A stretch of 64,000 nucleotides of DNA, from contig JADIZG010000064.1 in assembly GCA_016704895.1 (NCBI GenBank), positions 1 through 64,000 of the forward strand. The letters run 5' to 3'. This document shows positions 8,591 through 17,155 of this stretch, piece after piece. Under the pieces are notes generated by a model, which saw nothing but the letters and a program-made list of their open reading frames with translations, was not told the DNA's origin and did not search any database. This DNA is from Betaproteobacteria bacterium. GTDB lineage: Bacteria > Pseudomonadota > Gammaproteobacteria > Burkholderiales > Casimicrobiaceae. Position 1 is the stretch's first letter, and each line of letters opens with the position of its first letter. The position numbers and the translations under genes are program-made.

Positions 8591-8596
8591 ATTATA
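8591..8596 (-). promoter_or_regulatory. -10 hexamer upstream of nnr
   Basis: TATAAT on the minus strand, six bases before the nnr ATG, the same spacing as at crcB. This suggests a leaderless or very short leader transcript. No -35 element is obvious. Confidence 0.4.
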
Positions 8597-8679
8597 GGGG
8601 CACGCGCGTTGATGCGTTGCGCATGGCGCGGGCGGGGGGCGCAGTGTAGAGTGCCGCGTCTTCAACGAGGAGAGGGCCC

Positions 8680-10105
8680 ATGCCACGAGCCGAAGCCCGC
8701 GACGTCCGCGTCGAGCACGACCTGCTCGGCGACCGGGAAATCCCCGCGCACGCCTACTGGGGCGTCCACACGCTGCGGGCCGTCGAGAACTTCCCGATCA
8801 CCGGCCGCTGGATCGGGCTGTGGCCCGAGCTCGTGCGCGCGCTCGCGCTGGTCAAGCACGCGGCGGCGCAGACCAACTACGAGCTCGGCCTGCTCGACGA
8901 GACGAAGGCGAAGCTCATCATCGCCGCGTGCCGCGAGATCGCGGACGGCGCGCTGCACGACGAGTTCGTCGTCGACATGATCCAGGGCGGTGCCGGCACC
9001 TCGACCAACATGAACGCGAACGAGGTGATCGCGAACCGGGCGCTCGAGCTCGCCGGCCGGAAGAAGGGCGACTACGCGTTCCTGCACCCGATCGAGCACG
9101 TCAACATGGCGCAGAGCACGAACGACGTGTATCCGACGGCGCTGCGCCTCGCCCTGCGCTTCGCGATCGTCGACCTGATCGCCGCGATGGAGGAGCTGAA
9201 GCGCGCCTTCGCGGCGAAGTCCGACGAGTTCCGCGACCTGCTCAAGGTCGGGCGGACGCAGCTGCAGGACGCCGTGCCGATGACGCTCGGCCAGGAGTTC
9301 TCGACGTTCGCCGTGATGCTGGGCGAGGACCAGCAGCGTCCTCGCCGAGGCCGGCGCGCTGATCGAGGAGATCAACCTCGGTGCGACCGCGATCGGCACC
9401 GGCATCAACTCCCACCCGGGCTACGCACCGCTCGCCTGCAAGCATCTGGTGGCGCTGTCCGGCGTGCAGGTCAAGACCGCCGAGAACCTCATCGAGGCGA
9501 CGCAGGACTGCGGCGCGTTCGTGCAGCTCTCGGGCGTGCTGAAGCGCATCGCGGTCAAGCTCTCGAAGACCTGCAACGACCTGCGCCTGCTGTCGTCGGG
9601 GCCGCGCGCGGGCCTGGGCGAGATCGTGCTGCCCGCCGTGCAGGCCGGGAGCTCGATCATGCCCGGCAAGATCAACCCGGTGATCCCGGAGGTCGTCAAC
9701 CAGATCGCCTTCGAGGTGATCGGCAACGACATGACGGTGACGATGGCGGCCGAGGCGGGCCAGCTGCAGCTGAACGCGTTCGAGCCGATCATCGCGTACA
9801 GCCTGTTCCGCAGCATTCCGCACCTCAGGCAGGGCTGCATCGTGCTCGCCCGCCAGTGCGTGACGGGAATCACCGCGAACCGCGCGCGGCTCGAGGAGAC
9901 GGTGCGGCACACGATCGGCATCGTGACCGCGCTCAACCCGTACATCGGCTACGAGAAGTCGAGCGCGCTCGCGAAGGAAGCGCACGCGACCGGCCGCGGC
10001 GTCTACGATCTCGTCCTGGAGAAGGGGTGGCTCACGAAGGACGAGCTCGACCGCATCCTGTCGCCCGAGAACCTGACGCAGCCCCGTCCGGCGGTCCGTC
10101 TGTGA
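8680..10105 (+). pseudogene. aspA: Aspartate ammonia-lyase, one frameshift
   Basis: Fumarase/aspartase superfamily. The enzyme reversibly deaminates L-aspartate to fumarate and ammonia. The first frame carries GAGTSTNMNANEV, the HVNMAQSTNDVYPTA block and MTLGQEFSTFAVML. At about 9336-9345 the frame shifts by one base, and the rest (EINLGATAIGTGINSHPGY, then GSSIMPGKINPV at about 9647, the flexible catalytic Ser loop) continues to 10105. With the shift repaired the protein would be a normal aspartase of about 475 residues. The ribosome-binding site GAGGAGAGG precedes the ATG. The following aspartate racemase and Glu/Asp importer support the aspartase reading over fumarase. Confidence 0.85.
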
Positions 10106-10143
10106 CGTGAGCGGCCGGCGCGCGGCCCGCTTTCCTGCTGGGG

Positions 10144-10851
10144 GTGCTGGGCGGCATGGGACCGCTCGCGACGGTCGACTTCCTCGCGAAGCTGATCGCG
10201 GCGACGCCGGCGGCCGGCGACGCGGGCCACGCGCCGTTCGTCGCGGCGTCCATCCCGCAGATCCCTTCCCGGGTCGCGGCGATCCTCGCCGACGGCGACA
10301 GCCCGTTGCCTGCGCTCATCGGCGCGCGCGACCGGCTGCTCGCGGCCGGGGCGACGCTGCTCGCGATGCCCTGCAACACGGCCCACCACTGGTACGACGA
10401 CCTCGCGCGCGGCATCGATGTCCCGTTCCTGCACATCGCGGATGCGGCGACCGACGACGTGGCGACGCGCGTGCCGGCCGGCGCGACCGTCGGCGTGATC
10501 GCCACCGGGGCGACGCACGCGATCGGGCTCTATTCGGCGCGGCTCGAGCGCGCAGGCTACCGGGTCGCCGTCCCCGTCGACGCCGGCGACCTGCAGGCCG
10601 TCGCGGACGGCATCGCGGCGGTCAAGCGCGGCGACGCGGCGGCGGGCGGACGCCTCTTCGCACGGGTCGTCTCGGCGCTGGAGCGCAGAGGGGTGGCCGC
10701 GATCGTGCTGGGCTGCACCGAAGTCCCGCCAGGGCTCGCCGCCGCCGGCATCCGACCCGACGTCCCGTGGGTCGATCCGACCGGCGCCCTGGCACGCGCC
10801 TGCGCGGCGGCATGGATGCGCGCGCGGGCCGTCCCCGGCCGGGAGGCCTAG
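10144..10851 (+). CDS. Aspartate/glutamate racemase family protein
   Basis: 235 residues from a GTG. Asp/Glu racemases use two cysteines as acid-base pair; both are visible, in MPCNTAHHW and in VLGCTEVP. The chosen start begins directly at LGGMGPLATVDF, whereas family members have 5-10 more residues. In another frame a GTG at 10107 right after the aspA stop would give that missing N-terminus if one base were lost or gained near 10135. The true gene may therefore start at 10107 and be indel-affected. Together with aspartase and a Glu/Asp importer it probably interconverts D- and L-aspartate for catabolism or supplies D-aspartate. Confidence 0.85.
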   Translation: MLGGMGPLATVDFLAKLIAATPAAGDAGHAPFVAASIPQIPSRVAAILADGDSPLPALIGARDRLLAAGATLLAMPCNTAHHWYDDLARGIDVPFLHIADAATDDVATRVPAGATVGVIATGATHAIGLYSARLERAGYRVAVPVDAGDLQAVADGIAAVKRGDAAAGGRLFARVVSALERRGVAAIVLGCTEVPPGLAAAGIRPDVPWVDPTGALARACAAAWMRARAVPGREA

Positions 10852-10924
10852 GGCCTTTGGCGCTGGGGGGCCGGTAGCGCTGACTGGCCCCCGGCCCGCG
10901 CCCGTTGCCCGGCCGGCGCCCGAC

Positions 10925-10954
10925 TTGGACAAAGGCCGGCGGCGCCCGTAGAAT
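10925..10954 (+). promoter_or_regulatory. Sigma-70-type promoter for the gltI gene
   Basis: TTGGAC (10925-10930), 18-base spacer, TAGAAT (10949-10954). This is the best matched -35/-10 pair seen in the window. It would start transcription near 10961 and leave a leader of about 60 bases before gltI. Confidence 0.5.
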
Positions 10955-11021
10955 CGGCCGGTTTCGCGCCCGCGAGCCCGCCCGGCCGCGCGGCCGACGA
11001 ACCCACTTCGGAGGTCACGCA

Positions 11022-11924
11022 ATGCGCAAGCTTTCCCTCGTCGCCGCGGTCGTCGCCGCGGCGGTCGCCCTGCCCGCGGTGGCGCAGGACTCGCCGACGC
11101 TCAAGAAGATCAAGGACAGCGGGACGATCACGATCGGTCACCGCGACAGCTCGATCCCGTTCTCGTACTACGACGACAAGCAGCAGGTCGTGGGCTACGC
11201 GCTCGACATCTGCATGAAGGTCGTCGACGCGATCAAGGCCGAGCTCAAGATGCCGAACCTGCAGGTCAAGCTGAACCCGGTCACGTCGGCGACGCGCATC
11301 CCGCTGATCGCGAACGGCACGATCGACCTCGAGTGCGGCTCGACGACGAACAACCTCGACCGGCAGAAGCAGGTCGGCTTCACGAACACCTACTTCGTGA
11401 CCGCGAACCGCTACGTCGCGAAGAAGGCGTCGAACATCAACACGCTCGCCGACCTCAAGGGCAAGACCGTCGTGTCGACGTCGGGGACGACCAACCTCAA
11501 GTGGGTCACCGAGGAGAACGCGAAGCAGAACCTCGGCCTGTCGATCCTGACGGCGAAGGACCACGCCGAGGCGTTCCTGATGGTCGAGACCGGGCGCGCG
11601 GTGGCGTTCTTCATGGACGACATCCTGCTCTACAGCCTCGTGGCGAGCTCGAAGTCGCCCGGCGACTTCGCGGTCGGCAGCGAGGCCTACACGGTCGAGC
11701 CGTACGGCGCGATGATGCCGCGGGACGATGCCGGCTTCCGCAAGGTCGTCGACGGCGCCACCGCGAAGCTCTACACGAGCCCCGAGATGACGGCGCTCTA
11801 CGACAAGTGGTTCCAGAAGGCGATCCCGCCGAAGGGCGTCAACCTGAACGTGCCGATGAGCCCGCTGCTCAAGCGCGTGCTCGCCAATCCGACGTCGAGC
11901 GGCGACCCGGCCGTCTACAAGTAA
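11022..11924 (+). CDS. gltI: Glutamate/aspartate ABC transporter substrate-binding protein
   Basis: 300 residues with a clear signal peptide ending in AVA-QD (about residue 22). Periplasmic amino-acid binding protein of family 3. Markers are IKDSGTITIGHRDSSIPFSY, the VTSATRIPLIANGTIDLECG block that binds the amino-acid carboxylate, and FMDDILL. It delivers glutamate/aspartate to the GltJK permease. The ribosome-binding site GGAGGT precedes the ATG, with a sigma-70 promoter about 70 bases upstream. A hairpin terminator follows, so binding protein is probably made in excess over the permease genes downstream. Confidence 0.92.
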   Translation: MRKLSLVAAVVAAAVALPAVAQDSPTLKKIKDSGTITIGHRDSSIPFSYYDDKQQVVGYALDICMKVVDAIKAELKMPNLQVKLNPVTSATRIPLIANGTIDLECGSTTNNLDRQKQVGFTNTYFVTANRYVAKKASNINTLADLKGKTVVSTSGTTNLKWVTEENAKQNLGLSILTAKDHAEAFLMVETGRAVAFFMDDILLYSLVASSKSPGDFAVGSEAYTVEPYGAMMPRDDAGFRKVVDGATAKLYTSPEMTALYDKWFQKAIPPKGVNLNVPMSPLLKRVLANPTSSGDPAVYK

Positions 11925-11962
11925 CGCGCCGGCCCGGCCGGCAACGTCGCGGTGCACCAACG

Positions 11963-11989
11963 CGGGGAGCCTCGGCTCCCCGTTTTGTT
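11963..11989 (+). terminator. Intrinsic terminator between gltI and gltJ
   Basis: Perfect 8-bp stem CGGGGAGC / GCTCCCCG with CTCG loop, followed by TTTTGTT. It lies about 40 bases after the gltI stop and could act as an attenuator giving more binding protein than permease. Confidence 0.8.
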
Positions 11990-12033
11990 GCTATAGTCGG
12001 CCGCGTGCGGGCGGCCAGCCACTCGGCTGGACG

Positions 12034-12696
12034 ATGGCGGCGGCGCTCTGCGCCTGGATCATCGCGATCGTGCTCGGCTCGGTGGTCGGCGTGATGCGCA
12101 CGACGCCGTCGAAGTGGGCGCAGCGCATCGGCAACGCGTGGGTCGAGCTGTTCCGCAACATCCCGCTGCTGGTCCAGCTCTTCCTCTGGTACTTCGTGCT
12201 GCCCGAGGTGCTGCCCAAGGGGATGGGCGACTCGCTCAAGCAGATGGCGCCGCCGTGGGGCTCGTTCGTGCCGGCGGTGATCGGGCTCGGGCTCTTCACG
12301 TCCGCGCGGGTGGCCGAGCAGGTGCGCGCGGGCATCCAGGCGCTGCCGCGCGGGCAGGGCATGGCCGGCACGGCGCTCGGCCTCACGCTGCCGCAGACCT
12401 ACCGCTACGTGCTGCTGCCGATGGCGTACCGGATCATCCTGCCGCCGCTCACCAGCGAGACGATGAACCTGATCAAGAACACGTCCGTGGCGCTGACGAT
12501 CGGGCTGATCGAGCTGACGGCTGCCGGGCGCTCGATGCAGGAGTTCACGTTCCAGGTGTTCGAGGCGTTCACCGCCGCGACCGTGATCTACATCCTCGTG
12601 AATCTCGTCGCCGTCACGTTCATGCGCTGGTTCGAGAAGCGCGTCGCGGTGCCGGGCTTCATCGGTCCCTCGGCGGTCGGCGGCGGGGGGCATTGA
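12034..12696 (+). CDS. gltJ: Glutamate/aspartate ABC transporter permease GltJ, N-terminus short
   Basis: 220 residues. Inner-membrane permease of the HisM/GltJ type. VELFRNIPLLVQLFLWYF and the EAA-type loop (about ALPRGQGMAGTALGLT) that docks the ATPase are intact. Homologues have about 40-60 more residues at the N-terminus, including the first helix. Here the family sequence starts abruptly at LGWTMAAALCAW, only about 30 bases after the terminator of gltI. The missing piece has either been deleted or lost in assembly. No good ribosome-binding site precedes the ATG. The GTG of gltK follows the stop immediately. Confidence 0.8.
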   Translation: MAAALCAWIIAIVLGSVVGVMRTTPSKWAQRIGNAWVELFRNIPLLVQLFLWYFVLPEVLPKGMGDSLKQMAPPWGSFVPAVIGLGLFTSARVAEQVRAGIQALPRGQGMAGTALGLTLPQTYRYVLLPMAYRIILPPLTSETMNLIKNTSVALTIGLIELTAAGRSMQEFTFQVFEAFTAATVIYILVNLVAVTFMRWFEKRVAVPGFIGPSAVGGGGH

Positions 12697-12697
12697 C

Positions 12698-13384
12698 GTG
12701 GGCGACTTCGACTTCAACGTCATCGAGCGGAGCATCGGCTACCTGTTCCGCGAGGGAATGACCTTCACGCTGACGCTGACCGCGCTGGCGGCGGCCGGCG
12801 GCATCGTCTTCGGCACGCTGCTCGCGATGATGCGCCTGTCGGTCCGGGCTGCTGCTCGGCCGTCGCCGGGCCTATGTCAACCTGATGCGGTCGATGCCGC
12901 TGGTGCTCGTCATCTTCTGGTTCTACTTCCTCGTGCCGTACATCGGCGCGTGGATGACCGGGGCGAGCCGGCCGATCCAGGTCGGCGCGTTCGCGTCGAC
13001 GGTGATCACGTTCACGATGTTCGAGGCGGCGTACTACTCGGAGATCATGCGCGCGGGCATCCAGTCGGTGCCGCGCGGCCAGGTGTCGGCCGGCTACGCT
13101 GTCGGCATGAACTACGCGCAGTGCATGCGCTTCATCGTGCTGCCGCAGGCGTTCCGCAACATGATCCCGATCCTGCTCACGCAGACGATCATCCTGTTCC
13201 AGGACACCTCGCTCGTCTACGTGTTGTCGATCCCGGATTTTCTCGGCGCGGCCAGCAAGGTCGCGCAACGCGACGGCCGGCTGGTCGAAATGTACCTGTT
13301 CGCCGCGCTGGTCTACTTCGCCATCAGCTTCGGCCGTCCGTCGTCGTCCAGCGGCTGCAGGAGCAGATCGCCATCGTCCGCTAG
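12698..13384 (+). pseudogene. gltK: Glutamate/aspartate ABC transporter permease GltK, two frameshifts
   Basis: Second permease subunit. The protein begins in one frame from the GTG at 12698 (FNVIERSIGYLFREGMTFTL). It shifts near 12845 to a second frame (YVNLMRSMPLVLVIFWFYF, the docking loop SVPRGQVSAGYAVGMN, PQAFRNMIPILLTQT). It returns near 13335 to the first frame for the final VVVQRLQEQIAIVR. The two shifts compensate, and all helices are present once they are repaired (about 228 residues). Such paired one-base indels in a conserved gene point to consensus errors. It is adjacent to gltJ and gltL in one operon. Confidence 0.8.
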
Positions 13385-13398
13385 GGGTGCCGCCTGCG

Positions 13399-14127
13399 AT
13401 GATCGAGATCCGGCACGTGTCCAAGTGGTACGGCAGCTTCCAGGCGCTGAAGGATTGCACGACCGGCGTCGACAAGGGCGAGGTGGTGGTCGTCTGCGGC
13501 CCGTCGGGATCCGGGAAGTCGACGCTCATCAAGGCCGTCAACGCGCTCGAGCCGATCCAGAAGGGCGAGATCACGGTCGACGGCATCCGGGTCAACGATC
13601 CGAAGACCGACCTGCCGAAGCTCCGTGCGCGGGTGGGCATGGTGTTCCAGCACTTCGAGCTGTTCCCGCACCTGACGGTCACCGAGAACCTGACGCTCGC
13701 GCAGGTGAAGGTGCTGAAGCGCACGCCCGACGAGGCCGAGGTCCGGGGCCTCAAGTACCTCGACCGCGTCGGCCTCATCGCGCACAAGGACAAGTTCCCG
13801 GGGCAGCTCTCCGGCGGCCAGCAGCAGCGCGTCGCGATCGCGCGCGCGCTGTCGATGGACCCGATCTGCATGCTGTTCGACGAGCCCACCTCCGCGCTCG
13901 ATCCCGAGATGATCAACGAGGTGCTCGACGTGATGGTGCTGCTCGCGAAGGAAGGCATGACGATGATGGTCGTCACGCACGAGATGGGCTTCGCGCGGAA
14001 GGTCGCGAACCGCGTGATCTTCATGGACCACGGCGAGATCGTCGAGGACGCGACGACCGAGGACTTCTTCGGCAAGCCGCGCAGCGAGCGCGCGCAGCAG
14101 TTCCTCGCGAAGATCCTGCACCACTGA
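13399..14127 (+). CDS. gltL: Glutamate/aspartate ABC transporter ATP-binding protein
   Basis: 242 residues, cytoplasmic ATPase of the importer. Walker A GPSGSGKS (residues 34-41), Q-loop in VGMVFQHFELF, signature LSGGQQQR, Walker B MLFDEPTS and the switch His in VVTHEMGF are all present. I chose the ATG at 13399 because AGGGG lies about 11 bases before it and MIEIRHVSKWYG is the usual start. A GTG at 13387 would add four residues. It completes gltIJKL, placed right after aspartase and aspartate racemase. Confidence 0.93.
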   Translation: MIEIRHVSKWYGSFQALKDCTTGVDKGEVVVVCGPSGSGKSTLIKAVNALEPIQKGEITVDGIRVNDPKTDLPKLRARVGMVFQHFELFPHLTVTENLTLAQVKVLKRTPDEAEVRGLKYLDRVGLIAHKDKFPGQLSGGQQQRVAIARALSMDPICMLFDEPTSALDPEMINEVLDVMVLLAKEGMTMMVVTHEMGFARKVANRVIFMDHGEIVEDATTEDFFGKPRSERAQQFLAKILHH

Positions 14128-14170
14128 CGACGAGAACGGCGCGCCGCCGCCTGCGCGCCGGCGGCGTGCG

Positions 14171-14824
14171 CTACCCGTTCCCGGCGCAGCGGGCGATGGC
14201 CGGCGCGTAGTGCGAGCGGAGCTCGGCGGTGCTCGCCGCCTCGATGCCGAGGTCGCGCAGGATGCCGTCCGCGAGGCCGTAGACGAAGCCGTGCAGCGCC
14301 AGTGGTTGCCCGCGCCGCCACGCCTCCTCGACGATCGTCGTGCGCGCGACGTGCACGACCTGCTCGACGACGTTGAGCTCGCACAGCCGGTCGACGCGCC
14401 AGTCCGGATCGTCGCGACGGTCGAGCAGCGGCTTGTGCCGGAGCGCGACGTCCTGCACGTGCCGCAGCCAGTTGTCGATCAGCCCGTGCGAGGTCTCCTC
14501 TAGCGCCGCCCGGATGCCGCCGCACCGGTAGTGCCCGACGACCATCACGTGCTCGACCCTGAGCACGTCGACCGCGAACTGGAGCACCGACAGGCAGTTG
14601 AAGTCGGTGTGGACGACGACGTTCGCGACGTTCCGGTGGACGAACAGCTCGCCGGGCGCGAGGTCGACGATCTCGTTGGCCGGCACGCGGCTGTCCGCGC
14701 AGCCGATCCACAGGTAGCGCGGCGCCTGCTGGGCGGCCAGCCCCTGGAAGAAGCCCGGGTGCTCGGCGGTGATCCGGGACGCCCAGGCGCGGTTGCGGTC
14801 GAGCAGGTGGCGGATCGAGGACAT
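14171..14824 (-). CDS. can: Beta-class carbonic anhydrase
   Basis: 217 residues. Reversibly hydrates CO2 to bicarbonate with a Zn2+ centre. Zn ligands and the Asp-Arg dyad are visible: C42, D44 and R46 in IGCADSRVPANE, H98 and C101 in VVGHYRCGG. The start at 14824 (MSSIRHLLDRNRAW) matches the family; upstream ATGs at 14854 and 14851 would add about 10 unlikely residues. It converges on gltL with a 43-base gap. Confidence 0.93.
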   Translation of the reverse strand: MSSIRHLLDRNRAWASRITAEHPGFFQGLAAQQAPRYLWIGCADSRVPANEIVDLAPGELFVHRNVANVVVHTDFNCLSVLQFAVDVLRVEHVMVVGHYRCGGIRAALEETSHGLIDNWLRHVQDVALRHKPLLDRRDDPDWRVDRLCELNVVEQVVHVARTTIVEEAWRRGQPLALHGFVYGLADGILRDLGIEAASTAELRSHYAPAIARCAGNG

Positions 14825-14976
14825 GGGGCGGGACGGGACGAAACGCGCCATCATACCGGCGCCCCGGGGCGGTGGCGCTCCGGCGTGCCCGATTCGGCGT
14901 AGAATCGGTCAACGTCGGATGCGGCTCACGAGCGCTCCGGCGTTTTTTGCGCCCGGTGTCCGGGAGGAAGCGATCC

Positions 14977-16029
14977 ATGCGCATCGAGAACGACGTCAAG
15001 CTCGACTTCAAGGACGTGCTGATCCGGCCCAAGCGCTCGACGCTCACGACGCGCTCGCAGGTCGACATCTCGCGCGAGTTCCATTTCCGGCACACCGGCA
15101 CCGACTACTCCGGCATCCCGATCGTCGCGTCGAACATGGATTCGACCGGCACGATCGAGATGGCGCGGGCGCTCGACCCGTACCGGATGTCGGTCGCGCT
15201 GCACAAGCACTACGAGGTCGACGAGATCGTCGCGTTCTTCCGCGCGCTCGAGCGCAAGAGCGCCGCGTTCTACTCGATGGGCATCCAGGACGCCGACGAG
15301 GAAAAGCTCCATGCGGTGATGGCGAAGGCGGGGAAAGGCGCGGACTCCGCGATCCGCTACCTGTGCATCGACGTTGCGAACGGCTACACCGAGGGCTTCG
15401 TCCGCTTCGTCGGCAAGGTGCGCGCCGCCTACCCGCACCTCGTCATCATGGCGGGCAACGTCGTCACGGGCGAGATGACCGAGGAGCTGATCCTGTCGGG
15501 CGCGGACATCGTCAAGGTCGGCATCGGTCCGGGCTCGGTGTGCACGACGCGCAAGATGACCGGCGTGGGCTACCCGCAGCTCTCGGCGATCATCGAGTGC
15601 GCGGACGCGGCGCACGGCCTCGAGGGCCACATCTGCGCCGACGGCGGCTGCACGACGCCGGGCGACATCGCGAAGGCGTTCGGCGGCGGCGCCGACTTCG
15701 TGATGCTGGGCGGGATGCTCGCCGGCCACGACGAGTCGGGCGGCGAGGTGATCGAGGTCGACGGCGCGAAGTACCAGCGCTTCTACGGCATGAGCAGCCG
15801 GATGGCGATGGACAAGTACGCGGGCGGGGTTGCAAAGTACCGTGCCGCCGAGGGCAAGGAGGTGCTCGTCCCGCACCGCGGCCCGGTGTCGGAGACCGCG
15901 CAGGAGATTCTGGGCGGCGTGCGGTCGGCGTGCACCTACGTCGGCGCGCGGCGCCTGCGCGAGCTGTCGAAGCGCACGACGTTCGTGCGCGTCACGCAGC
16001 AGTTGAACGAGGTGTTCGGAAAGGCCTGA
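14977..16029 (+). CDS. guaC: GMP reductase
   Basis: 350 residues, a (beta/alpha)8 enzyme that reduces GMP to IMP and ammonia with NADPH. The catalytic Cys is C189 in GIGPGSVCTTRKMTGVG, the phosphate loop is CADGGCTTPGD, and FYGMSSRMAMDKYAGG is the GuaC-type flap rather than the IMPDH one. CBS domains are absent, as expected. The ribosome-binding site GGGAGGAAG lies eight bases before the ATG. A TAGAAT -10-like hexamer at 14900-14905 may start its transcript. It is near purL, another purine gene. Confidence 0.95.
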   Translation: MRIENDVKLDFKDVLIRPKRSTLTTRSQVDISREFHFRHTGTDYSGIPIVASNMDSTGTIEMARALDPYRMSVALHKHYEVDEIVAFFRALERKSAAFYSMGIQDADEEKLHAVMAKAGKGADSAIRYLCIDVANGYTEGFVRFVGKVRAAYPHLVIMAGNVVTGEMTEELILSGADIVKVGIGPGSVCTTRKMTGVGYPQLSAIIECADAAHGLEGHICADGGCTTPGDIAKAFGGGADFVMLGGMLAGHDESGGEVIEVDGAKYQRFYGMSSRMAMDKYAGGVAKYRAAEGKEVLVPHRGPVSETAQEILGGVRSACTYVGARRLRELSKRTTFVRVTQQLNEVFGKA

Positions 16030-16122
16030 GCAGGCAGGGCCGGGAACCGCGTCGGAACGGGCGGTACGTACGTGATTCCGGAGGTGGCCTGCCGTCCGCC
16101 TGCTCATTCGATGGAGACGACA

Positions 16123-17097
16123 ATGGTTGAAATTCGAAGACTGTCCCGGGCTGCCGCAGTGGCCTCCCTTGCGTTCGCGGCGTCGACCGCCTGGGCGCAA
16201 TTCCCCGACCGCACGATCACGATGGTCGTGCCGTTCCCGCCGGGCGGCGTCGCGGACACGGTCGCGCGCCCGATGGCGGAGGCGATGTCGCGGGATCTGA
16301 AGCAGTCGGTCGTGATCGAGAACAAGGCGGGGGCGGGCGGCGCCATCGGCATGGCGCATGCGGCGAAGGCGAAGCCCGACGGCTACACGGTGCTGATGGC
16401 GCTGTCGTCGTACACGGTGCTGCCGGAGGCCGACAAGGTGCTCGGCCGCACACCGCAGTACCAACTCGCGGACCTGAAGCCGGTCGCGCGCGTCACGGCC
16501 GATCCGACGGTGCTCGCGGTGCGCGCGGAGTCGCCGTGGAAAACCTATGCGGAGTTCATCGCGGCGGCACGCGCCGCGCCAGGCAAGATCACGTTCGGCT
16601 CGTCGGGCAACTACGGCACGATGCACATGCCGATGGCGATGCTCGCGTTGTCGCAGGGCGTTCAGATGACGCACGTTCCGTACACGGGCGCGGGCCCGGC
16701 GATCGTCGGGCTCCTCGGCGGCCAGGTCGACGCGCTGTCGACCGGACCGGCGTCGATCGTCCAGCACGTCAAGGCGGGCAAGGTGCGCGTGCTCGCGCAC
16801 TGGGGCGAGGGACGGCTCGCGTCGCTCCCCGACGTGCCGAGCCTGAAGGAGCTGGGCGTGCCGGTCGAGTACGCGCAATGGTCGGGCATCTTCGTGCCCG
16901 CGGGCACGCCGGAGCCGGTGGTCGCGCGCCTGCGCGAGGCCGCGAAGGCGGCGGCGAACGACGAGCGCGTGAAGCAGGTGCTGGGGACGGCCGGAAGCCC
17001 GATCCTGTACCTGGACGCCCCCGAGTTCCAGCGCTACGTCGACGCGGACGCGGCGAAGATGAGCGACGTCGTGAAGAAGGTGGGGAAGCTCGAGTAA
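16123..17097 (+). CDS. TctC/Bug-family periplasmic solute-binding protein
   Basis: 324 residues with signal peptide (AAAVASLAFAASTAWA-Q). Bug proteins bind carboxylates in the periplasm for tripartite tricarboxylate transporters; the family is greatly expanded in Burkholderiales relatives. Markers are PDRTITMVVPFPPGGVADTVAR near the mature N-terminus and the VENKAGAGGAIG-like block. GGAGACGAC before the ATG at 16123 is the ribosome-binding site; the ATG at 16111 lies within it. No membrane subunits are adjacent; a tctAB pair lies at 30.4-32.4 kb, so they could work together, but this is a guess. Confidence 0.88.
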   Translation: MVEIRRLSRAAAVASLAFAASTAWAQFPDRTITMVVPFPPGGVADTVARPMAEAMSRDLKQSVVIENKAGAGGAIGMAHAAKAKPDGYTVLMALSSYTVLPEADKVLGRTPQYQLADLKPVARVTADPTVLAVRAESPWKTYAEFIAAARAAPGKITFGSSGNYGTMHMPMAMLALSQGVQMTHVPYTGAGPAIVGLLGGQVDALSTGPASIVQHVKAGKVRVLAHWGEGRLASLPDVPSLKELGVPVEYAQWSGIFVPAGTPEPVVARLREAAKAAANDERVKQVLGTAGSPILYLDAPEFQRYVDADAAKMSDVVKKVGKLE

Positions 17098-17155
17098 GCG
17101 CCGGGGCCGGGCTGCTGGCGGTGTAGAATCCGGCTTTACGCGCTCGCCCTCCGCG

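Noticed and set aside
14135..14170. Terminator between gltL and the carbonic anhydrase gene
   Set aside because: A GC-rich inverted repeat can be drawn, but the arms are short and imperfect and there is no T-run.
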